From NCBI GenBank assembly GCA_036505615.1, contig DASXTB010000376.1:1-6165 (forward strand): a stretch of 6,165 bases of DNA. Reading direction: 5' to 3'. This stretch comes from DASXTB01 sp036505615 (lineage in GTDB: Bacteria; Acidobacteriota; UBA6911; JACQSX01). The translations under genes were made by a program, and so were the position numbers. The notes under the pieces were generated by a model that saw only the letters and a program-made list of their open reading frames with translations, did no database searches and was not told where the DNA came from. Shown here piece by piece: positions 1-4,892 of the stretch (positions are counted from its first letter, which is position 1; each line of letters opens with the position of its first letter).

Positions 1-64
1 CCGTTCAAATCCCATAGCGCACCACGCCCACCGCAAACGCCAGCGGCTTCCTCCTAGTCTCCTT

Positions 65-128
65 ATCGAAAACGCCTCGGATCGAGATTCTGCTTCGCCC
101 CGAAAATTTGCTCCGAGGCGTTTCCGAT
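65..128 (-). repeat. Long inverted repeat, 17-bp arms around a 30-nt loop
   Basis: The left arm at 65-81 (ATCGAAAACGCCTCGGA) is the reverse complement of 112-128 at 16 of 17 positions. The one flawed pair (69/124) is A.C in plus-strand RNA but G.U in minus-strand RNA, so the stem is continuous only if transcribed leftward. Inside the loop, TTCG and CGAA (around 94-104) could form a small inner stem. No gene is visible in 1-252, so the parent transcript is unknown. There is no T-run next to either arm, which argues against a simple intrinsic terminator. It could be a REP-like intergenic element or a structured untranslated region. The arms are certain; the role is not. Confidence 0.6.
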
Positions 129-252
129 CAAGGCTAGCGACCATCCGGGAGTTGAGCGTCAAAAGTACCGTGTTACTTATGGGTTATCGGGCGCAGGAGC
201 GCCGCCGTAGACATCCAGTCCGGCGGCCAGACTAATTGATCGCCAGTGTCCA

Positions 253-287
253 GCCAAAAGAAAAAGCCGCCCCAGGCACGGAGCGGC
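253..287 (-). terminator. Rho-independent terminator, minus strand
   Basis: Read on the minus strand, GCCGC-T-CC (287-280) pairs with GG-G-GCGGC (273-266). This gives an eight-pair stem with one internal G.U and a six-base loop, followed directly by TTTTTCTTTTGG (265-254). This is a textbook intrinsic terminator. It lies 46 bases downstream of the end of the cupredoxin-like remnant (333-641) and presumably served that gene. On the plus strand the T-run would precede the stem, so it would not work in that direction. Confidence 0.85.
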
Positions 288-332
288 AGGATTCTCCTTC
301 TTTATGCGCGTTCAGCATCTGGGCCGTGCAAG

Positions 333-641
333 TCAGTGGACTACGATCCGCAACCGCATTCAAGGATGAATACAGCACTGGAAATTGTTAACACCCACGG
401 GAAGAGCAGATGTGCCCGCGGTGGGGCCTGACTCGGTTTCACCCTCCTCGACAAACATGTTCGTATCGCTTGGCGGTTGTAAACACTCCGGAGCCAGCAC
501 AGGATTTTCCGAAAGTACATTGAGTGGCGGAACAAGACCTCCACCGAACTTTTCAACCCTTGTAAAGGTGAGAGTCTCCCCGCCTTTGTTTTGAAGTAGT
601 GTCTGCTGCCCGGAAACGATTTGAGGCTCGGGGGCACTGCT
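333..641 (-). pseudogene. Cupredoxin-like secreted protein remnant (FQCCIHPWMR family)
   Basis: One minus-strand frame from 641 reads SSAPEPQIVSGQQTLLQNKG and continues through GGETLTFTRVEKFGGG, PPLNVLSENPVLAPEC and GVNNFQCCIHP. It then hits TGA at 362-360 and resumes in the same frame as MRLRIVVH before TGA at 335-333. Family members that I recall share the pattern GGETHTFTKVA-FGGGF...LN..SG...APEC...FQCCIHPWMR, a periplasmic plastocyanin-like beta-sandwich. Three lesions are visible. TGG (Trp) has become TGA in HPWMR. The His expected in GGETHTF is Leu. The N-terminal part with the signal peptide is missing, because the frame is closed by TAA at 644-642 and nothing similar is seen upstream. 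An open frame on the same strand at 341-754 is a different frame and looks meaningless. The terminator at 253-287 would have ended this gene. The family call is from memory of the motif; the stop codons are seen directly. Confidence 0.72.
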
Positions 642-783
642 TTAGTCCTTAGCGCGACCTCAGCTTGCCGGGTGCCATAGCACACCTCGCAGGTCGTGAA
701 CAATGGCATTTCATTGTCGAAGGCGATTGGGCTGACTGCAACGCCTGCTTGCACGACAGAGACCGCGTGAAGCGTTCCCTATC

Positions 784-1182
784 CTAGTTGATTGCAAAGT
801 TCATGGGGTTGGAGGTCGCGCTCGGCGTGCTACCGCCACCACCATATGGACCGCCTGGGGTAGTGCTACCCGGGTTGGTTACCGTGACCGCCACCGTGCC
901 AGCAGTGGCGATGTCTGCAGCCGCGATCGCGGCGGTGAGCTGCTGCGCCGTGACGTGGGTTGTAGTTCGCTGCGCACCGTTCCAATTCACCACCGCGTTG
1001 TTGTTGAACTTGCTGCCGTTAACCGTCAAGGTGAAACTTGGAGCGCCTGCGTTCGCGGTGTTTGGAATAATTGCCGCAATGACGGGAACAATCGCAGGCT
1101 GCGGGGCCGGCTGACTGGGGGAGCTGTAGCCGCCACACCCACACCACAATATCGCGAGCAACAACACAGAGACTGTCTTCAT
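784..1182 (-). CDS. Small IPT/TIG-domain lipoprotein
   Basis: Encodes 132 aa. The start at 1182 is chosen because a GGAGG/AGGAGG ribosome site lies just upstream (1185-1192) and the protein then opens with a signal sequence, MKTVSVLLLAILWCGCGG. Upstream in-frame codons to 1395 have no ribosome site and pass through palindromic DNA. The signal ends in C14 and C16. C16 is the likelier lipidated residue, although WCGC is a poor lipobox. A Pro/Gln linker (22-33) leads into one IPT/TIG immunoglobulin-like fold. Its marks are IIPNTANAGAPSFTLTVNG (38-56), NNNAVVNWNG (60-69), QQLTAAI (80-86) and GTVAVTVTNPG (95-105). A Gly/Pro/Ser-rich loop (105-122) interrupts the last strand, NPMNFAIN. IPT/TIG domains usually occur inside larger surface or adhesion proteins, so a single-domain lipoprotein is small. 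It is probably envelope-anchored; its partner is unknown. Translation is compatible with an intact gene. Confidence 0.82.
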   Translation of the reverse strand: MKTVSVLLLAILWCGCGGYSSPSQPAPQPAIVPVIAAIIPNTANAGAPSFTLTVNGSKFNNNAVVNWNGAQRTTTHVTAQQLTAAIAAADIATAGTVAVTVTNPGSTTPGGPYGGGGSTPSATSNPMNFAIN

Positions 1183-1234
1183 GACCTCCTCCGTTGGGAA
1201 GTTCCCGTATGGAGTCTGGCACAGGACAAACCAA

Positions 1235-1274
1235 GTGACTGTCACGCCCGTGTCATTTTCTTGTAAAGAAAATG
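1235..1274. promoter_or_regulatory. Two palindromes upstream of the IPT lipoprotein gene
   Basis: GTGAC-T-GTCAC (1235-1245) is a perfect 11-bp palindrome. CATTTTCTT-GTA-AAGAAAATG (1254-1274) has perfect 9-bp arms. They lie 53 and 72 bases upstream of the start codon at 1182, within the region where a promoter for that gene should be. TTTACA (1267-1262 on the minus strand) sits in the second palindrome and resembles a -35 box, but no convincing -10 follows. They could be operator sites for a dimeric regulator or part of a dispersed repeat. The symmetry is certain; regulation is inferred. Confidence 0.45.
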
Positions 1275-1300
1275 TCAGCGCCGAGCGGTCGTCGATACAA

Positions 1301-1382
1301 CCACCCCGACGGGGTGGGCCTTGCTCCTTTCTCCCGAGCCTTGGTTGGTTGGCACCACCCAAGTCTACTTGGGCGTCGGGAG
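1301..1382. repeat. Cluster of nested hairpins, possible dispersed intergenic repeat
   Basis: Three perfect inverted repeats lie in 82 bases. CCACCCC-GAC-GGGGTGG is at 1301-1317. CCCAAGT-CT-ACTTGGG (1358-1373) sits inside CTCCCGA (1331-1337)/TCGGGAG (1376-1382). A TTGG triple tandem occupies 1341-1352. The region is open in one minus-strand frame but has no ribosome site, and its composition follows the palindromes. This density of symmetry without coding is typical of REP- or MITE-like intergenic elements, and the adjoining palindromes at 1235-1274 may belong to the same unit. Copies elsewhere in the genome cannot be checked here. Confidence 0.45.
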
Positions 1383-1530
1383 CCGACATTGTCATGGAAT
1401 CAATTACACCAACTACTGTGCGGGCGGTTCAAAAGTATCGTATGGCTATTGCTACAAGTCCGTGAAATGACGGGATCAATTTGATTGGTCGGCCCCAGAG
1501 GACGATTTTAGAACTCTCGTAGCGACACAA

Positions 1531-1562
1531 GGACCTGATAGAGCTACCTCCGATTCAGGTCC
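1531..1562. repeat. Inverted repeat, 8-bp arms and 16-nt loop
   Basis: GGACCTGA (1531-1538) and TCAGGTCC (1555-1562) are perfect reverse complements. No T-run follows on either strand, so it is not an intrinsic terminator. It lies in the gene-free stretch 1183-1683, between the terminator of the ACT gene and the hairpin cluster before the IPT gene. Apart from this repeat I see nothing coding or regulatory in 1385-1683. Confidence 0.45.
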
Positions 1563-1683
1563 CCCAGCGTACCGACTTCCCCCAACATAGGTTTTGACCC
1601 GACTAGATACTGCGAATTATCAGCATCTCAGGCCAGAAACAGCAGTGCCGTGCCGAAAGGAAACACTTTTGACGCAGAAGGGC

Positions 1684-1726
1684 AAAGAACAAAGCCCCGC
1701 ATCCACTATGCAGAGAATACGGGGCT
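1684..1726 (-). terminator. Rho-independent terminator of the ACT-domain gene
   Basis: On the minus strand AGCCCCG (1726-1720) pairs with CGGGGCT (1699-1693) across a 20-base loop. It is followed by TTTGTTCTTT (1693-1684). A short inner pairing (GCAT/ATGC, 1699-1711) can shorten the loop. The stem begins 21 bases after the stop codon of the tandem-ACT gene, the expected place. The loop is long, so efficiency is uncertain. Confidence 0.65.
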
Positions 1727-1747
1727 GAAAAAACGTGCAGCTCTAGT

Positions 1748-2155
1748 TTATGCAGCGGCAGCCGTCCGATCCAGAATCGTGGCCGCCTGTCCGGCTTCTC
1801 TGACGCCAAAAATCATCAGAGGGGCATTTGTACTTGGATCTACCCCGCCGTAGGCGTAGTTGATGTTGATGTTGGCTTCGCCAAGTCGCGAAGCCGCCCG
1901 TGCCAATTCACCGGGCTGGTGTGGAAGTTTGATTTGAGCCACATCCGTCTCTGTGTATCTCAGGCCCTGGTTATCCAGGACCTTTTTGGCAGTCGCAGGG
2001 TTGTCCGCTATGAAGCGAACCACACTCTCTCCCTCTGCGGGGACCGACTGGAACGCCAGAATGTTCACTTTGCGCTCAGCCAGGGCTTGGCAAACCTTTG
2101 CGAGAGTGCCCGGTCGATCCTCCACGCGAATGGTCAATTCTTTGGTTGTGGGCAT
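1748..2155 (-). CDS. Tandem ACT-domain protein
   Basis: Encodes 135 aa made almost entirely of two ACT domains. ACT 1 spans about 5-66, with the strand ELTIRVEDRPGTLAKV (6-21) and the ligand-loop motif DRPGTLA (13-19). ACT 2 spans about 70-130, with QIKLPHQPGELARAA (74-88) and ANININYAYGG (94-104). ACT domains bind amino acids or other small effectors, usually at dimer interfaces. With no catalytic domain attached, a stand-alone tandem protein is likely a cytoplasmic sensor or an accessory regulatory subunit. The ligand cannot be read from sequence. The start at 2155 follows AGGAGG (2164-2169) by 8 bases; an in-frame ATG at 2269 has no such site and lies in the promoter. The gene is monocistronic, with its own promoter (2241-2269), leader hairpin (2183-2207) and terminator (1684-1726). 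It appears intact. The C-terminal alanine run is unremarkable. Confidence 0.9.
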   Translation of the reverse strand: MPTTKELTIRVEDRPGTLAKVCQALAERKVNILAFQSVPAEGESVVRFIADNPATAKKVLDNQGLRYTETDVAQIKLPHQPGELARAASRLGEANININYAYGGVDPSTNAPLMIFGVREAGQAATILDRTAAAA

Positions 2156-2182
2156 AGGGGTAACCTCCTTTGTGGTTTCCGG

Positions 2183-2207
2183 AACTGCACGGCATCCCTG
2201 TGCAGTT
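2183..2207 (-). promoter_or_regulatory. Leader hairpin upstream of the ACT-domain gene
   Basis: AACTGCAC (2183-2190) and GTGCAGTT (2200-2207) are perfect 8-bp arms around a 9-base loop. The element lies between the predicted transcription start (near 2234) and the AGGAGG site at 2164-2169, so it would be in the mRNA leader 13 bases from the ribosome site. There is no T-run, so it is not a simple attenuator. It may be a DNA operator or an RNA element affecting translation. The geometry is seen; the role is inferred. Confidence 0.5.
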
Positions 2208-2240
2208 GGAGAAAATTCGGTTAATTTGAGAATTGACGCA

Positions 2241-2269
2241 ATCATACGTCTGCTACTTTCAGGTTTCAA
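2241..2269 (-). promoter_or_regulatory. Sigma-70-type promoter for the ACT-domain gene
   Basis: On the minus strand TTGAAA (2269-2264), a 17-base spacer and TATGAT (2246-2241) match five of six consensus bases each at the ideal spacing. Transcription would start near 2234, giving a leader of about 79 bases that contains the hairpin at 2183-2207. Confidence 0.7.
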
Positions 2270-2489
2270 GGTTCTGCCTGGTGCACCGGAGATGGTCGCC
2301 CATGGAAATCAACCTGATGGGATTGAAATTGGCTCGGTCGTTCGTCGACCCGTGGATGCGCCTCACCATCAACCCGAGAGACCAGCATCACCAAGAGGTG
2401 CACTGAGAGCGCCAGTAGACCCCTGAGCAGATTTGGGCAAAGAAGAGAGAATAGATCCTGTGGTAAGTCGCCGCATCGACGGCTTGCCA
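2270..2489. other. Intergenic stretch with no recognised feature
   Basis: This is the gap between the stop of the 106-aa lipoprotein gene (2490) and the ACT promoter. A 34-codon plus-strand frame (2302-2406) and a minus-strand frame running out of the lipoprotein gene (2266-2502) are open. Neither resembles a protein I know, and the second lacks an independent ribosome site. I see no strong terminator for the lipoprotein operon here. Confidence 0.5.
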
Positions 2490-2810
2490 TTATCGGCCAC
2501 AACAGTCGACGAAAATGGCCAATGCTGTCGCGCAGGTCAGCCCTTGGGTAAAGTTCACCGTCGCAAAATCATCCAGGAAAAACTGCCGGGTGAGATCCCC
2601 GCAAAAGATCACGGTCGTGGCCGGACTGAAATCTGGCAGGAAGGTAACAATCGTGACGACAATTGTGCTGTCCGGGATGGTCGTGAGCTCGACAAAGCTG
2701 ACAAACCCGGTGACGCTAAACACGGGGCTGCCGGATCGGAACGTCCCTTGGAAGCGACCTCCACCACAGCCGAGTAGGCAAATGAGAAGCACGGCCACGA
2801 TACGTGGCAT
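2490..2810 (-). CDS. Small lipoprotein of unknown function
   Basis: Encodes 106 aa. It starts with a short lipoprotein signal peptide, MPRIVAVLLICLLGCGGG, with a good lipobox LLGC; C15 is the predicted lipidated residue, followed by Gly residues. The mature part is rich in beta-branched and hydrophobic residues (GSPVFSVTGFVSFVELTT, DSTIVVTIVTFLPDFSPATT), consistent with a small beta-sandwich. It carries three further cysteines near the C-terminus (TCATALAIFVDCCGR) and one mid-protein (FCGDL). I recognise the type as an Acidobacteriota-style exported hypothetical, but no function. The start at 2810 has AGGAGG 6 bases upstream (2817-2822). This site lies in the 23-base gap after the stop of the 283-aa gene, so the two are very likely one operon and may act together at the envelope. 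Confidence 0.78.
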   Translation of the reverse strand: MPRIVAVLLICLLGCGGGRFQGTFRSGSPVFSVTGFVSFVELTTIPDSTIVVTIVTFLPDFSPATTVIFCGDLTRQFFLDDFATVNFTQGLTCATALAIFVDCCGR

Positions 2811-2833
2811 GGCGCGCCTCCTAAGAAATCACT

Positions 2834-3685
2834 TTACCGCATTACCACTTCATGCGGTCCGGCCGGCAGAGCGAACTCGACGCCGCGTTCCCGGTTCAGT
2901 CTCAGGGTGGCGGGCAGATCCAAATCGGCGATCCGAATCTTTCTTGTCCAGGAACCGCTGGTCCAATAGTCCGCTTTCGTGTACATGGTTCCGCCTACGA
3001 TGGTGTAACTGCTCACTTCTTCCTTGCGCCCATCGCGAAACACCAGCACAGCGGGTGGAAGTTCGCGAGGCGGCCGGCTTGCACTGTTGCGCTCGGATGG
3101 AGCGGACCGCCCATTCGACCGTTCTGAGTAATCCGGCTGCGCGCCAGTCGCCGATTGACCGTGGCCCGAAACCCGTAACCAGTGATCACCGTGCCATTCG
3201 AGGAGCAGCGGCTCGGGCGCGGCCTGCGGCGCCCGCAGCAGTTCGACTTCGTCCGTGAGCCGTTCGACCTCCCTGGCCAGTTTACCCTCTCGATCCGCCA
3301 CCGTCGGTGCATTTTGCTCAGCAGCTTGGTAGTACGGCGTCGTATAGAGTGGGTACGGCAAGAGCACTGGTTGGGCAAAGGGGGACTGATTGAGTAACTG
3401 CTGGCAGCGGACGGGGTCAAACAACGGATCGGCGAAGCAAGTGTTTCCGAAAGAGATGCTGAAGCGCAAGTTGTGACGGAACGGCACTGGCCGAACAAAT
3501 GAAAGCCGACGACCAAACGAACGCGGGCTCATCACACCGAACCCGCCGGAGGGAGGCGGCAAATGAAAACTCGGGCCGACGTTAACTTGGATTCTTGGGC
3601 GCTGTATGGCGCGCATCTGCCCTTCAAGGCTTGGCGGGAAAGCCGCAGCCGCCAATAAAACCGCTATGGCAGGCACGCGGTACAT
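2834..3685 (-). CDS. Exported coiled-coil protein of unknown function
   Basis: Encodes 283 aa. The start at 3685 gives a clean signal peptide (hydrophobic core VPAIAVLLAAAAF, likely cleavage near 22-23). An ATG 27 codons earlier would bury it behind a charged segment. No good Shine-Dalgarno is visible for 3685, so the start is less certain. Four regions can be seen. An Arg/Pro/Phe-rich segment (24-80) contains NVGPSF and FSISFG. A short stretch holds two cysteines (C83, C94). A Pro/Tyr-rich linker (109-120) leads to a coiled coil, about EGKLAREVERLTDEVELLRA (133-152). The C-terminal part has LLLEWHGDHWLRV (160-172), a Ser/Asn/Arg-rich low-complexity linker (180-206), and a conserved-looking end. 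That end comprises VLVFRDGRKEEVSSYTIVGG (213-232) and YTKADYWTSGSWTRKIRIAD (235-254). I recall similar ends in Acidobacteriota hypotheticals; the function is unknown. First gene of an operon with the 106-aa lipoprotein. Confidence 0.82.
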   Translation of the reverse strand: MYRVPAIAVLLAAAAFPPSLEGQMRAIQRPRIQVNVGPSFHLPPPSGGFGVMSPRSFGRRLSFVRPVPFRHNLRFSISFGNTCFADPLFDPVRCQQLLNQSPFAQPVLLPYPLYTTPYYQAAEQNAPTVADREGKLAREVERLTDEVELLRAPQAAPEPLLLEWHGDHWLRVSGHGQSATGAQPDYSERSNGRSAPSERNSASRPPRELPPAVLVFRDGRKEEVSSYTIVGGTMYTKADYWTSGSWTRKIRIADLDLPATLRLNRERGVEFALPAGPHEVVMR

Positions 3686-3717
3686 ATAGACTGTCTGGCA
3701 GCGTTCGGGCCCCTTCA

Positions 3718-3738
3718 GCGAGCAAAGACATTGCTCGC
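3718..3738 (-). promoter_or_regulatory. Leader hairpin upstream of the 283-aa exported protein
   Basis: GCGAGCAA (3718-3725) and TTGCTCGC (3731-3738) are perfect 8-bp arms around a 5-base loop. It lies 33-53 bases upstream of the start at 3685 and downstream of the possible promoter at 3771-3799. There is no T-run on the minus side. It could be an operator or a leader RNA hairpin. The position resembles that of the hairpin before the ACT gene, but the sequences differ. Confidence 0.45.
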
Positions 3739-3770
3739 CCCAGTGGCGCCACGAACAAGATGCCACCTAC

Positions 3771-3799
3771 CTTATTGCGACATGTCACAGAAATGTAAA
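3771..3799 (-). promoter_or_regulatory. Possible sigma-70 promoter for the exported protein operon
   Basis: On the minus strand TTTACA (3799-3794), 17 bases and AATAAG (3776-3771) have ideal spacing, a good -35 and a mediocre -10. The spacer contains the palindrome GACATGTC (3778-3785). The start would fall near 3764, with the hairpin at 3718-3738 in the leader. Moderate to low certainty. Confidence 0.38.
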
Positions 3800-3828
3800 A
3801 GCTTTGTCAGTTTGGGTGAACGCGAAAC

Positions 3829-4278
3829 ATGCGGCGCATTCCACCGCTGTTGTTCCTATGCACTTTGGTCGTAACTGTAGTTATTTTCAGTTCGGATGGC
3901 ATGGCCGGTAATCACCTAATCGACCTGCAAGTTGCCTCCGCCGTATTGGTTGTGGACTGGGCCTTCCAGGTGGGCGTCCCTGACTTTGCCATCGGCGCAT
4001 CCGCCACTGCTTGTTTAATCGTCTGGCTGGGCCTAATGGTGAACTACGGGTCCACTGACACGGTTCCGGTCCGAGCACAACTGAAAGACGTGATTCACGT
4101 CATCGGGCGTACAGACCAAACCATCTTGTCGGAAAACCCTTTGGTTCCCATCGTCGCTGGGCAGCAGCCGTACGTGATTGACCCGTTCAGTTTCCGTCTC
4201 ATGCTGGAAAAGAGGCCCTCGCTTGGTGAGCCCATGTGGCAGATGCTTCATGAGCGCCGGTTCGCTGCCGTAGTGCTC
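3829..4278 (+). pseudogene. C-terminal fragment of a polytopic membrane protein (glycosyltransferase-39-like?)
   Basis: The open frame runs 3829-4335 (168 aa), but only about the first 150 residues look like a coherent protein. Residues 5-21 and 54-71 are hydrophobic helices (PPLLFLCTLVVTVVIFS; GASATACLIVWLGLMVNY). Between them lies NHLIDLQVASAVLV. After them comes a soluble end with RTDQTILSENPLVPIVAGQQ, YVIDPFSFRLMLEKR and ERRFAAVVL. The order resembles the last helices and C-terminal periplasmic part of ArnT/PMT-like (GT39) membrane glycosyltransferases of Acidobacteriota; this is from memory and only moderately certain. A full protein would be several hundred residues, and an in-frame TGA lies upstream at 3817-3819, so the front is missing. 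Past 4278 the frame reads the antisense of the neighbouring zinc-finger gene (KSSHSYGSNSIRASSFVM), so the natural end is lost too. No ribosome site is visible. Very likely non-functional. Confidence 0.6.
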
Positions 4279-4583
4279 AAAAGTTCGCACTCGTACGGCT
4301 CCAATTCGATTAGGGCATCCTCTTTCGTGATGTGATCCGACGTGCGACCGCACTTCGCACAGAACCACTCCTGGATTTCATCATTCCAGCGGACATCCAT
4401 GTGTTTCGAAGCTGGAGCGCACCGGTGATGGAGGAAGGCGCTACGCGTTTCTAGTGAAGGCGCTTTGCTGGTTGCCGCCTGTGGAAGTTGATATTTCCAA
4501 GAGCACAGGTTGCAGCCCCAGCCCATGAATCCCGGCGTTTCAATCCAGACAAGTTCTCGCTTTTGCCTCGGCATGTACTGCAT
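4248..4583 (-). CDS. Two-module zinc-finger-like protein, chimeric C-terminus
   Basis: Encodes 111 aa; a second start codon at residue 4 (4574) is equally plausible. Module 1 (about 9-55) reads RELVWIETPGFMGWGCNLCSW with C24-x2-C27, later paired with H53/C55 in FLHHRC. Module 2 (about 62-102) reads MDVRWNDEIQEWFCAKCGRT with C75-x2-C78, then H84 and C99. Each looks like a small treble-clef or zinc-ribbon unit. I recall both as separate short ORFs in Acidobacteriota, so this may be a fusion. Function is unknown; DNA, RNA or protein binding is possible. The start lies 9 bases after the stop of the 51-aa membrane protein, so co-translation is likely; GGAA at 4587-4590 is a weak ribosome site. The last nine residues or so (STTAANRRS) are antisense of the neighbouring plus-strand fragment, so the original C-terminus appears replaced or trimmed. 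Confidence 0.7.
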   Translation of the reverse strand: MQYMPRQKRELVWIETPGFMGWGCNLCSWKYQLPQAATSKAPSLETRSAFLHHRCAPASKHMDVRWNDEIQEWFCAKCGRTSDHITKEDALIELEPYECELLSTTAANRRS

Positions 4584-4592
4584 CCATTTCCA

Positions 4593-4748
4593 CTAGGCGG
4601 CCTTTTGTTCGTCAGAGGTTCCAACGTTCTGGATTCGATCTAGGCGTTCTCTGATGTCGGCCAGTTCGCTTCGGAATCGGATCATGGTGATGAGAGCACC
4701 AGTAGAAGCCCCAATAATGAAGATGGCAAAAACCGTGACAGGGTCCAT
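4593..4748 (-). CDS. 51-aa single-helix membrane protein
   Basis: Translating the minus strand from ATG at 4748 gives MDPVTVFAIFIIGASTGALI, then TMIRFRSELADIRERLDRIQ, then NVGTSDEQKAA and TAG at 4595-4593. Residues 4-23 form one hydrophobic helix with small residues (GASTGA). Residues 24-40 are a charged amphipathic helix with heptad-like spacing, and a short polar tail follows. The N-terminus is probably outside and the basic helix cytoplasmic (R24, R26 after the membrane segment). I recall similar short proteins in Acidobacteriota, without a function. There is no clear Shine-Dalgarno or promoter upstream. The zinc-finger gene starts 9 bases after the stop, so the two form an operon. The coding signal is the organised helix-plus-coiled-coil layout and that tight spacing. 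Confidence 0.68.
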   Translation of the reverse strand: MDPVTVFAIFIIGASTGALITMIRFRSELADIRERLDRIQNVGTSDEQKAA

Positions 4749-4848
4749 GATTGTTTTTTGAGACAAACGGAACTTTAGAGTGACTCAAGTGAGATTTTGT
4801 TTGGAAAACCGGAAAAGGAGTGTCCTGGTCGGTTTCTGCGGCAATCAA

Positions 4849-4892
4849 CAAGAAAAAAGGCCGGGCGGAGAACGTTTTGTTTTCCACCCGGC
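4849..4892 (-). terminator. Rho-independent terminator, minus strand
   Basis: On the minus strand GCCGGGTGGA (4892-4883) pairs with TCCGCCCGGC (4869-4860). The stem has ten pairs with one internal G.U and a 13-base loop, and is followed by CTTTTTTCTTG (4859-4849). It is strong and unidirectional. The nearest upstream minus-strand gene is the ABM-like gene ending at 5118, so its transcript would carry a 3' untranslated region of over 220 bases, unless a small RNA or unseen gene lies between. Confidence 0.85.

Noticed and set aside
1..25. CCGTTCAAATCCC followed by GCGCACCA at the left edge looks like a tRNA T-arm and CCA end
   Set aside because: The T-stem bases next to GTTCAAATC do not pair (C opposite C), and the distance to CCA is two bases too short for a seven-base acceptor stem.
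341..754. 137-codon minus-strand open frame
   Set aside because: It overlaps the cupredoxin remnant in another frame, has no ribosome site and no recognisable protein character.
1183..1395. N-terminal extension of the IPT lipoprotein to 1395
   Set aside because: The signal peptide and ribosome site are at 1182; the extension runs through palindromic non-coding DNA.
2302..2406. 34-codon plus-strand ORF containing DPWMRLTINP, echoing the HPWMRL of the cupredoxin remnant
   Set aside because: No CCIHP or FQCC context, no other cupredoxin motif upstream, and it lies opposite the ACT promoter region; the resemblance is probably chance.
2515..3258. 247-codon plus-strand open frame
   Set aside because: It is antisense to the lipoprotein and exported-protein genes, which both have signal peptides; the composition is Arg/Pro/Ser-rich shadow.
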